NCBI GenBank assembly: GCA_009760855.2
Contig: WPIO01000035.1
Coordinates: forward strand, 2,875,001-2,939,000
Direction of reading: 5' to 3'
Source of the DNA: Cristatella mucedo
Lineage: Eukaryota > Bryozoa > Phylactolaemata > Cristatellidae
Length of the DNA: 64,000 bases
Of the stretch, positions 44,587-56,400 are shown in pieces; positions within the stretch are counted from its first letter, which is position 1, and the number at the start of each line of letters is the position of its first letter. The notes under the pieces are model-generated. The model was given only the letters and a program-made list of their open reading frames with translations. It made no database searches and was not told where the DNA came from. The translations under genes and the position numbers were made by a program.

Positions 44587-45280
44587 AGGGTGTTTGTATA
44601 GCACCCTTAGAGAACTAAATCTCTATCGCGGCTCTATACAGCTAGCAACAAGTAAAGCGGTAATCGAGGATTTGTGAAATATATGCAATCGTTCTTAGAA
44701 AAGTATGCAAAGCAAGCAAAAACCATGCTCAGGCCTGAGTGCTTAAGCGCACGAAACAAGGCACTCAGAGCTTTTACCGCTAAGTAGAACCTATGACTAG
44801 TAACATTCAGAGGTAGGCATGCAAAGAACACAGGATACGAAAGTGAAGTGTACTGGGGGCGAAGGGACTGCCATCCGGAACAGATGCGTCTTCCGCTAAG
44901 AATGAAAATAATGCAAGGTAAATGCAAGTAGTGACCGTAGCTGGTAGCGAGCTCCAGACTTTCGGTGAATATCGCCGAAGGCTCGATAAGCAAACACATT
45001 ATATTTCTATTTAATAGCAAGTACGGCTAACTAGGATGATAGGTAGATGCTGTGGAGCGAGAGCACGTGACTGGAGGATCTAGTAGGTCGGATAGGTGAG
45101 CCGATGCAAGCGAGCGGAGCTACCTCTAATCTCTATTAGAGGATCTTGAAGTCAATTCAAAGCTTGACAGCGTGGCAGTGAAGCTCAGACAGGAGTGGTG
45201 TGATATGGCAGCTACGCAATTGATGTCTGACCAGCCGAAATACTGTTTGGCACCGGTCGTAGACGATTAAGGGCACTGGC
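44587..45280 (-). mobile_element. degraded LINE, RT C-terminus and 3' UTR
   Basis: The minus-strand tail at 44590-44635 reads AGAGATTTAGTTCTCTAAGG, GTGCTATACAAAC. Upstream the 3' UTR and then RT phrases follow (45125-45245 encodes LHWLP-like and VVSSIDAHVSRA-like text on the minus strand). The frame 44634-45020 is 3' UTR and not a protein. Confidence 0.65.
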
Positions 45281-46530
45281 CGGAAGTCTTGAATTTAGGA
45301 ATTTATAGTAATATAGACACAATGTCACAAGGGCGCAATCTGATATGTAAGCAGACGCTGATTTCGGCACTGAGCTTACCTGAAACTCGCCCGCCTCAAA
45401 GGTATTCTACAGCAACAAAAAACATCTACAATAAATAACGCTGTCGTAAAGCGGATCCCTTAACTTCGACTTTTTGTACTTAGACGAATCACTACGCTAA
45501 GGGATGGATTGTCGTCCTTGAAATTCAATGTTACTGTATGCTAGTAGAGACCAGTTCATTATTCAGACCTAGCAAATGAACACCCGAATATACCATAGGA
45601 AAGCCTGCTGCCGTAAACTAAACTTTTTTCGTTGTTAAAACACAAATAAGATGTTAGTGTGGGCTACAGTTAGCCTACAAGATTTCGCAACATAAACTTG
45701 AATCATTGAGGATGACGAAACACAGTTTGACAGCAGCTGGAATGCTCGAGGGCTAACTAGCATAGTAATCTATATGCACAGGGTTGACTGTGATGTGTTG
45801 TGAATTACTGTTTTTAGCAAGCATCAAGCCCAATAGCTTCGCGATAATTTTACTTTAAGTGCTGGTAAAATTAGAATGGGCTCCATGGGGAACAGTTACT
45901 TGAGAGAGTGCTTCTTAGCGTACATTATGTTATAGAATTTTCTGTTGCAAGATTTAAGTGACAGAGTGCCCTTTAGCGTGCTCAATGGCAAGTGGCTTTC
46001 AATTAGCACTCGTTAGAAAAAAAGTTTTAATCTTAACAAGAGGAGTACAAGTAAATCGTCATGAAGAAATAAATAACTAAGAGAAATAAATAAATAAAGA
46101 CTAATAGACTAATAAAATAATAGAATGATAAATAAAATAAAACAATAAAATAAATACAATTAATAAAATAATGGACTAACAAAGACTAATACTAAGAGAA
46201 ATAAATAACTAAGAGAACTAAGCGGCACTCAGCGTAAACAGCTCTCTCCTAATAAACAGAGTGCCATGTAGTACTTAATCGTCTATCGAGCTTCGCTGAG
46301 CTTTTTCTGGCGTATGTCATTGGATTGCAGAGGATTTCTGTTGTTCCTCTTGCCTGTTCAGACGCAACCCAGTGCTGCTTGCATAAGCTCTGGTTTCACT
46401 TTGGATCGAACTCCGTTATTACACGCGAGCTTATCGGAAATTAGCCATTAGAAAGCTAGTGTGGGTATGGACAAGGTATCGCTCACAAGAAAACTCGAGA
46501 GTGAGCAAATTTGTTCGCCTATTGTAGGAC
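45281..46530. other. unassigned stretch upstream of the scramblase gene
   Basis: Contains an AT-rich array of AATAAATAAATAA and AAGACTAATA words at about 46060-46230. The region just upstream of 46540 should hold the scramblase promoter and 5' UTR, but I see no distinct element such as a TATA box at a fixed distance. Confidence 0.4.
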
Positions 46531-46539
46531 AAAAGCACC

Positions 46540-46606
46540 ATGACGCAGCCAGTCACGTTCCAGCCTTCGGCCATACGCCCAGTTGACGTAATGATCCCGG
46601 CGCCAG
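46540..46606 (+). CDS. PLSCR: PLSCR exon 1 (start codon)
   Basis: Encodes residues 1-22 ([20 protein letters not shown], then AP). The ATG sits in a CACCATGA context with an in-frame TAG at 46525-46527, which supports this start. Donor is GTAAGT at 46607, leaving phase 1. This exon is less certain than the others because the N-terminus is not conserved in the family, but phase, donor and proline content fit. Confidence 0.75.
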
Positions 46607-46853
46607 GTAAGTTTGCCAGCAAATCGGAGAGCGTGGCAAATTTATGGCAAATTCACTTGAAGGTGCCAATTCACCAGCACAGTTTCAATCTACTGTCCGT
46701 CTTTCCTAGTAAAATCTGTTAGTTTGATTCGAAATGTGGGCTTGCACCAGCTAATAGGCGTCATACAATACAGGATTCTAGCAAAATAAGCTCTTCGGGC
46801 TGTAACTGTGTGGCTATACAGCTTTCAGCAGCACAGCAAGAGCAGCAGAAGCA

Positions 46854-46939
<86 letters not shown>

Positions 46940-49900
46940 AGCAGCAGCAGCATTATAACTGCTGCGTCGGCCATGGCTGTGTAAGAGATCGCGGTAGAGT
47001 GAGGTCGCCAGCGAGTCTCACTGTTGTTAATAATAATAATAATGACGATGCATTTTATATAGCGCCTTCTGATAACTCAATCTCTTTCTAGGCACTTTAC
47101 ATTTGTTACAAAGGAAGCGCGGTCGAACGATCAGTGGTAGCATGCTCAATTACAACGTGTATAATATGGTTAGGGGTGGCATGCACAGGGTCAATGTGCA
47201 AGTTTGTTTAGTGGCAGCATGCTCAGTATCAGCACACATAAGCACATTAAGGACGAATATCAGGGACCCTCTAAATGCTGTGATAACTAGATACGTTTTT
47301 AGTTTTTTTTCAAATATGGACAAGTCAAGAGACGTTGTGACACAAGTCTCAGCTCTAAGACTAAATCTTTTAGCTACGACGACTGTACGTCGGGTGGGTG
47401 TGAGACAAACCTCGTTTTCGTGCCAATTTTGTGTTTTACTTACTTGAGCTACTGCGATGGTTAGCTATTGGCAGCTATGCTAGCAGGATAAGTGAATGAA
47501 TAAATGCCATTCTACTCATTACAGATGCGGTAGCCCAGCAATGGATGCCACGTCCTGTCGTCTCAGGCTGCCCGCCGGGACTCGAGTACTTGACCCAGGT
47601 CGATCAAATACTCATCCAACAACGCATTGACATTATCGAAGGTCAGTTTGAGTTAGCCGTCAGGCCGTGTATACGAAAAGAACTATGTACTCCATGTGAA
47701 GATGAAGATGACTTTTGAAACTTCTCTGCTTAATGTGAAATAAAGCCCGCTAGCTATCACCCTGAATTGGTTGGAAATAAAATAGAAACCGCCATCTAAT
47801 AAAAGAGCGTACCTTTCCTTGACTGTGCGGCATACGTAAGTGGGAACTAACATGATGGCAATGCATATCTAAACTTCCATATAAGCTTTTTAAATTTGAT
47901 AGGCGTATCGGTTTTTAAGCGACTTTGTACCATTTCGTATCGTATAATGCACTAAACTTGGAGGAAGTCGCCTTAGCTTAATGCCAGCCACAATCAGCGT
48001 CAGAGGGGAAGATCATTCCCCAATCAATTGCAGGGCAACAATTTTGGGCCACTCCATGTAACTACGCTATCATCTCCCTACACTCACCAATGAAGAAATT
48101 ATTTCTTTCGTCCTTTCTATGGTTAACCGCCAAGTTCCTGTCGAATAAACAATATGATTTTATTCTAAAATTTTTAATTACTTGCCGGTTTCGCCTATAC
48201 AGGAAAATCTTGCGGGTTTTGCTCCTCCTAAATTAAGTTCGTTCGGGTCTTGTCCCCTAAATAAAATTATTGGCTCTTGGCCCGACACTATTAAAATGAG
48301 CTCAAGCAGAGGCAAGGCAAGGCATCGCACAGTGCTATTGCGAATGAAATTAGACCACCGAGAGCCTCACTACGGAAGGCTTCGAAATGTAATGGGCCCT
48401 ACACTTGCACCAGTTAATTCACCGTTGCCTTCGGGCTATACATGGTGGATGCATTTACTGAAGCTAGGCGTGACTGACTTCTGATGTAGCACCTATTTTT
48501 GTAATTCACACTGGCTTGTTCCTTCTTTTGGGAAATAATCGTGTTCGATTCACAGTTTTAGATTTGGGTAGCGACTTTGTCCATTGCCATCGCTCATGGA
48601 TATATTCTAAGCTTAATACAGCGATCCATACGTAGTGTAAATGATAAACAGAGCCACACGGCATCTGCATGCCTCCCAAAGCCTCTTCTTTGACAAGTTC
48701 CTTCAAGCTCTCATAACTACTCCAGGTCCAGACCCAAAAAATCTTATCCGGCTTCCATAATTCATCATTAGATTCACCTTCACTAAAAGGTGGCCGAGAG
48801 CTATGGAGAGTGCACATTTCAACTTTCTTGATGAGTGATAGAAGTTGTAATGCTAATTTGGTTACAAAATTAATACCTTCTCAAAATTTCTTCACAATTC
48901 CCCGGCCTATGATTGATTTTTTAATTCCCTGGGCTCTGTGGTGGTCTAGTTCTTTACAGCTTAAAATCTTCCTCTTGCCGATGTGATCGCCTAGTACAAT
49001 TGAGGCCTTGAATTATATGCAGATGACGCTTAGTTGCATCTTTGCTTTGATCCCTACCAGCCCTCCTGAACGTAGAAACTCTCTCAACTCCATTGTTGCA
49101 TGTATTGATGACATCCACACATGAATGGTTGCAAAGTTTCTGAGATTAAATGACGATACAACAAACTTACTAGTTATGGGCAAACCCGTAGTGATTCAGA
49201 AATTGGAAAGGCTGACGCTCAAAATTGGCTCTGCCAGCATATATCCTGTTGGATCAGCTCGAAATCTAGGTGTCATGTTCCAAAGTGACCTCTCGTTAGA
49301 CGACCACATCAGCTCCACGGTCAAGTCTGCCTACTTTCAGCTACATAACATCGCTAAGGTGTGGGGATACTTAGACTGGGTTACATCTAAATTGGTTCAT
49401 GCATTTGCGACATTTCATCTCGACTTCTGTAACTCACTGGTCGCTGGTCTACCGGCCTGTGCAATCAGGCACTTGCAGTTGGCTCAAAACTCTGCAGCCA
49501 GGCTTGTCTGTCGTGAGCGTCGCAGTTTCCACATCACGCCACGTCTCACCGACCTGCACTGGTTAGAAATCAAGAAGCTCACCGACTTCAAGATTCTGTC
49601 ACTCACTTCTAGGTCCATTAATTTTCTGGCTCCAGCCTACCCATCGGAACTACTTCTTCACCAGGCTAGGCATCTTAACCTTTCTGCATTTCTGAATCGT
49701 ATCGGCATTGATCTCTCGTGCGAAGCTCAACTCCTTTGGAGATTGTGTCTTTAGTTCCTACTCTCCCAAAGCCTAAAACTCACTTCCGACTGACATCACG
49801 ACATCAGCCCCGACTCGACATTTAAAATGACTTGACATTTAAAATGAAGCTAGGAGGCACTTTTTTGGCAGCATTTAGTGGATGTGGGTCCTTGTGATTT

Positions 49901-50371
49901 TTTCTTTATGTGCTTATGCTTGCTGACATTGCGCATGATGTCAATAACAATACTTACGGGTTGATACTGTGCATGTCGCCTCTAATCATGCTATGGTAGT
50001 TAATGTTGTGCTTGTTATCACTAACTATTTTATCTCACTTCCTTTCCAGATTATGTTATGTGCCTAAAAAGAGATAATAATAATAATAATAATAATAATG
50101 CACTCGATAAAGTGCCCTCAGAGAACTTAGGACAGCATTTAGTGGGTCCTTGTGATTCGTCCTCGATGTGCTTATGCGTGCTGACACTGTTCATGCTGCC
50201 ACTAACCACATTTGCATGCTGACCCAGTGCATGTAACCCCTAACCATGTTATTCATTTTGTTTGTTTTTCAAGCATGATTTTACTTACTATTCTATTGCG
50301 TATCACTTTGCAGCAAATGTAAAGCGCCTAGAAAGAGATTAAGTTCTCTGAGGGCGCTTTATCAAGTGCAA

Positions 50372-50402
<31 letters not shown>

Positions 50403-53400
50403 CTCTTTCTAGGCGCTTTACATTTGCTGCAAAGGGAAATGCAATTGCATGGTGAGTAATATCATGCTTGATAAACAAACAACATGAATAGCATGGTTAG
50501 GGGTGAGATGCACAGGGTCAGCATGCAATGTGGTTAGTGGCAGCATGCACAGTGTCAGCACGCATAAGCACATGAAGGACGAAGCACAGGGACCCACTTA
50601 ATACTGTCCTAAATAGGTGTGTTTTAAGTTTTTTTTAAATGTGGTCAGGTCAGGGGATGTTCTGGCGTAAGTCGGGAGTGAGTTCCAGGCTTTGGGAGTA
50701 TACGTACTAAATGCACGGTCTCCAAAGGATTTGAGGTTTGTACGAGGTATTGGTTGACTGTTGGATTCCGAAAAGCGGGTGGTACGATGCTTGACCTGGT
50801 GGGGGAGTAGATTTGAGAGATAGGCTGGAGCCAAAGAATGAAGTGACCTAAAAGTGAGGGACAAAACCTTGAAGTCAACCCGTTGCTTGACTGGTAGCCA
50901 GTGCAGGTCGGCGAGAAGTAGTGTGATGTGGCAACTGCGACGCTCATGAGATACAAGCCTAGCTTCGGAGTTTTGCACCAGCTGCAATCGCCTGATCGCC
51001 CATACCGGTAGACCAGTAAGCAGTGAGTTGCAGAAATCAAGGCGGGATGTTACAAATGCGTGGACCAACTTAGACGTGGTTTCCTTATCTAAACAAGCCC
51101 GAATTTTAGCAATGTTATGTAGCTGAAAGTAGGCAGACTTGACCGTCGAGCTGATGTGGTCATCTAACGAGAGGTCACTTTGGAATATGACACCTAGATT
51201 TCGAGCGGATTCAACAGGAGATATGCTGGCAGAGCCATTTTTGAGTGTCAGCCTTTCCAATTTGTGAATCACACTGGGTTTGCCCATAACTAGTAAGTTA
51301 TTTTTATCATCGTTTAGTTTTAGAAATGTGCTGCTATCCATATGCTGATGTCACCAATATATGCAGCAAGTGAGTTGAGAGAATTTGAGATGCTCGAAGG
51401 CTGGGAGGGATCAAAGCAAAGGTACAACTGAGTGTCATCTGCAAGAAGTGAAAGCCTAGATCTTGCTTGGCAATCACATCAGCAAGAGGGAGAGTATAGA
51501 CCGTGAAAAGAACCGGACCTAGCACGGAGCCCTGGCGTACCCTATATTTCAGAGGTACCTCAGATGATCTTTGTCCATTCACGTCAATACTTTGGCGTCT
51601 CCCACTGAGATAGGACCTGAACCATTGCAGAGCAGTGCCAGTGATGCCCAGGCGAGATGAGAGGCGCTCTAGAAGAACTTTGGGATTGATGGTATCAAAA
51701 GCTGCCGAAAGATCGAGCAAAACAAGCAGAGACACTCTACCCATGTCTGCATGGCTAAGTAGGTCGTTGTATACCCTAAGCAATGCAGACTCTGTGGAGT
51801 GATTAGCTCTAAAGCCAGACTGAAACTTACTAGCAAGGTTAGAAGTTTCGATATATGAGTTCAGCTGGTCTGCCACGACCCGTTCCAGTATCTTTGATAG
51901 GAATGGTTGTAGGGAGACTGGGCGGTAGTTGCTCAAGTTCTCTTGGTCTAATGTCGCTTTCTTGAGAAGTGGCCTGACTAAAGCTATTTTGAAAGGTGCT
52001 GGAACATGACCTGAGGCTAATGACATATTAATGATTTAGTTCTCGGAGGGCGATCTAAAAATATATTTTATTTTTATTATAGTTGACCTTGTATGATTGG
52101 CGATTTGCTCACCTGTGTGCAGGCTTTTACAAACGTGGGGTGCGGCTTTCACGTCCATCAGCTCTTGGTCGAAAACACAGTGCTCATAAATATGCTAGTC
52201 TCAGCCGACGCTGGACACATACTTGTGACACCTGTACCTTGTAGCACGGCTAGCGACTTGTGGGTGCAGCAATAATTCGTGCAGGCACGTCGACAGTAGC
52301 AAGAGCACGGCAGCAATGAACTGCGCTTCTACATCAACATATTAAGTTCAAATTCATAATGTAAACAAGTCTATTTGATAGCAGCCGACGGTTACAGGCG
52401 TTCTAAAGCTGCGACGACGTACTCTTTGGCTTAGAGCTAAAGTAAGCTCCAATGTCAATGCCTCGAGTCTGGAATCCTGACTGCCTGCTATCTCATGGCG
52501 CCGGCCTTTCTTGTAATGCGTCGGCGATAAACTATCATATAATCGCATAGTCGCGAATAATAATTAGGCTGAGTTGGCTGGCAAAGCCATTTCAACGCTA
52601 GAGCCTTATGCAACTTTGGTTAGTTCTTGTACAATTACTTTCCTAACTGCTGACCAAGTAGATGTGACATTAATGTACTGCACCAGTTAGCTGTTAATAA
52701 CAACCTTGGATATTTGGTGTTGCAATAGGCTATTGTAATGATCACCCTGTTTGGCGGAGTTCCGATGAAGAACGTAAGCTTGACTAATAACATGTCTTCA
52801 GAAGGTCATTGTCATAGCTATGGTTACATCAAAATATAGCTTATGTTACCCTTATTGTTCGCGCTAATTTGCATACTAATCGTTCTAGTAGTCTTTGAAC
52901 ATATCGCTGAAAATGCTGTTGGAGAGATAAATCCTTCAGAGGTTGGGTCATAACTTCCTACTCCTCATTCTTCTTTAAGCGTAAAGATTGCTCAAATAAA
53001 TTATTTCTTACGCAAAATAAATGGTCTAACAAAAAATTATGAAAATAAATACTAATTTAACAGCCTTATTTGTGTAGCGGCAGAAGAGCCTTAAACGGCT
53101 ATCGCCACTGTTTGCAGTTGGCATTACAGGATCGACATTCAGGATTCGAGCCCACGACCTCGGTCGTGGAAAGCGAGCACCTTACCTTCTGGGCTATCAC
53201 TACCCTTACTAGTGAAATGCCATTTCTTGCTTTTTTGCACTACTTCTTTCACCTCGGAAGGTGCAAGAGCATAAATTATCCTTTACCTCAATGGGCAAGT
53301 TAGCATCAACCTTCTTGGTAAATGTTATTACCAATCGATGCTGCTTCGGCGATTTTTAACTTAACTTTTTTGCTCATGCAGTGTTCACCGACTGGCAAGC

Positions 53401-56400
53401 TGCCAACTCCTATGTTCTGAAAAACACCATGGGCCAGCAAGTATACTTTGCATCTGAAGAGTCCGAAGTCTGCCATCGGCAATTGTGCGGCGAATATCGT
53501 GGATTCGTAATGCACATTACAGACAATCTGAACAAGGTAACTTGTCAGCAATCATGCAATCTCTTATCTTCTTTTGGGCTAACCAGCGATTCTTAACTCA
53601 AACGATGGTCTCAAATAGGTAACACGCATTTAAAGCTTGCTAAAATTTACTAAGTTTTTGAGGCAAGAAAATAATTTGTGTGGTAAAATTTACTTTAAAG
53701 GAACACTTGATAGAAACTAGGCGCAATGGCAGCAGGCAGCACGATAACGGAGGCGGTCGCCGACGCTCGTGTTGGCGTTAAATACCAAACTCTTACGTTT
53801 ACTTTCGCTTACCATGACTGCAGAAGCTATTTGCGATAAGAATGCTCATCGTTTTAAAAACGAAACGTGGTGGCCAAATTCCAAAAGTTTTTGAAAGGTT
53901 TTTTCTTAAGTTAGCATTGACTTAAATTCAGTCTTATTTCTAGTAACTACCAACCAAGATAATATGTGTTTGAAATTGAGGAGATAACTTAAGTTCCAAG
54001 CACCAGTTTACTACCACTACCACAAGGAGCTTCAGGATAAACTAAAGATTATAATTATACAAAGATTTCGTATTGCACTCAAGAGAACTACATGTCTATC
54101 TAGCCATTTTTAATATGCTGTAAAGGAAACGAATCAATTGCTTAGAGATTGGATGAACAAATACCGTAATGGAACAGACGTGTTTTTTAGTTCTCTTTAA
54201 AGGTCTTCAAGTCATGGGGTTTCGTTGCGGCTATGGAAAGTGAGTTCCAGGATTGTGAAGCGTACAATTCATAAACTCGGTCTCCAAGGATTTGAGGTTA
54301 GTTTGACACTCATATAATCGACTCAAGTCAGAAGAGTGAGTGATAAGGTGCCTAGCCTGATTGGGAAGTAGCAAAGATAGGTAGGCCTGAGCACGAGATT
54401 GAAGAGTGAGACCTAAAAGTGAGTGACAAAATCTCGAAGTCATATTGCGGCCTAATGGCTAGCCAATACAGGTCGATGGAAGCGGTTTCATGTTGTAAAA
54501 GCGACACTCACGACTGATAAGCTGCAGAGCTGTGCACCGACGTGCACAGCTCTGCAGGGAGTGACAGAAGTCAAGATGTAGTACCACTAATGCGTGTCCT
54601 AACTTGGATTCGGGATCTTGGTCTAAGCAGACCCTAGTTTTCGCAATGTCTCGTAGCTGGCAGTAGGAAGCCCTGACTGAGGAGCTGATGTAACCGATTA
54701 GAAAAAGTCACTTGCGAATAACAAACGCTGATTTTGTGCAGATTCTACAGGCAATAAGCTGGAAAAATCTATTACAAGGACTAGGTTTTCCGATTTCAGA
54801 GCAGCACTAGGTTTTCGAATAGCTAGGAATTTAAATTTTAGCTTCTTTCAATTTCAGGTAGATTTCTGCACTCTAATTGTCAATCTCACTAATGCATGAA
54901 GCAAGAGAGTTGAGAGAGTTTGACGTTCTGCAAGGCTAGGAGGGTCAAAAGCACTGTTACAGCTGAACGGTGTCTGTACAATAATGAAAGCATAGATTGC
55001 GATCAGCGATCGAATCAACCAGAGGAATAGTAAAAATCGTTAAAAGAAGCCGACCAAGCACAGATCACTGGGGTACCCAGCACTTTGGAGTCTCCTCGGA
55101 TGACTGCCTATTAATAATATCTTTCTTAAGTATCTCACTGAGATAGAACCTACATCAATGCAGTGCTTGTGAAGCTCGATAGAGATGCGTTCAAAAAGTA
55201 CTGTGGGATCAATATTATTTAACAAATTCTACCGAAAAAAGAACCGAAAAAAAGCGGATATGCTCTATGTTAGTCTGCATTCCTGAGAAGATACTAATGC
55301 ACTCGCTTGAAAGGAGGCCAGCGTGGCGAGGTACTGCCTGATCTACTCGAGGATTTGTTTGTGCATAAATGCACTGTTATTGGACTTCTGAGAGGACGGC
55401 GAAGGAACCAAGGTTAATTTCGACAAAGCTCAGCACTCTAAGCCATTCGCGTTCCTAGAATGCAACGGAAAGCACAATTTTTTAAATAATAATCTTAAAA
55501 AGTTTGCATAATTATTCAGGAGAACCAAATCTTTACTCAAGAGCTAAAAAAATTGAAACCGAATCAAATATCAAGATACCTTGAACTGCTGGTCACGGAA
55601 TGAGGATCAATATTATAGAATAATAATAATAATATATTTGCATAGCGCCTCAGAGAACCAAATCTCTCTCTAGGAACTTACCCACATGGTGCATATAAAA
55701 CATTGCCAAATGTTTGGTGGTAACATCCGCAAGCAGCAGTCATAGCGTAAGCAGATACATACACATGAAGGACGAATCGCAAAGACCCACTAAATGCTAT
55801 AATTACTTCAGCTTGACAACGCGATAGTACGATGTCGCTAGTCTGCTTAAAAAACTGTTTGAATGACCACTTCAGCTCATAGAAAAGGCTGAGCTAATTG
55901 CACCTCAATTGCTGGGATTAGATCTCTTGACTTGGCCTGACGTATTCCATTTAACCATTCTCACGTAGAAAATATTCAAGGTGCTAAGTATTCGTTATCA
56001 ATGCCAAAACTGGTCAATTGGACTGGGCGGGATTCCCAGTTCCATTAGGTGTGCTCTTACAATTCACCGTAACAGTCAATCCACATATGCTAGTGCAGCC
56101 AGAAGAATAACGCCCAGTAAAGAGTAAGATATGCACACACACATATATATATATATCACTTTTCAGGCGCTTCACATGCGCCACGGGGCTCGAGCCCACG
56201 ACCTCGGCCAGACCTTGGTCGGGGCGAGCACCCTAACCACTGTGCCAAACCAGCTTTTATTAAGTAAAGCAGTCAATAGCGAGCAAATAATAATCATTTT
56301 ATTCTTCACTATCTATTTGTTTTCTGTTGATAACACCATAAACTGCCATCGCTCTGTTTATGGGTTCGCATAGCTGATCCTGCATGTTCCAGGAAGTAAT

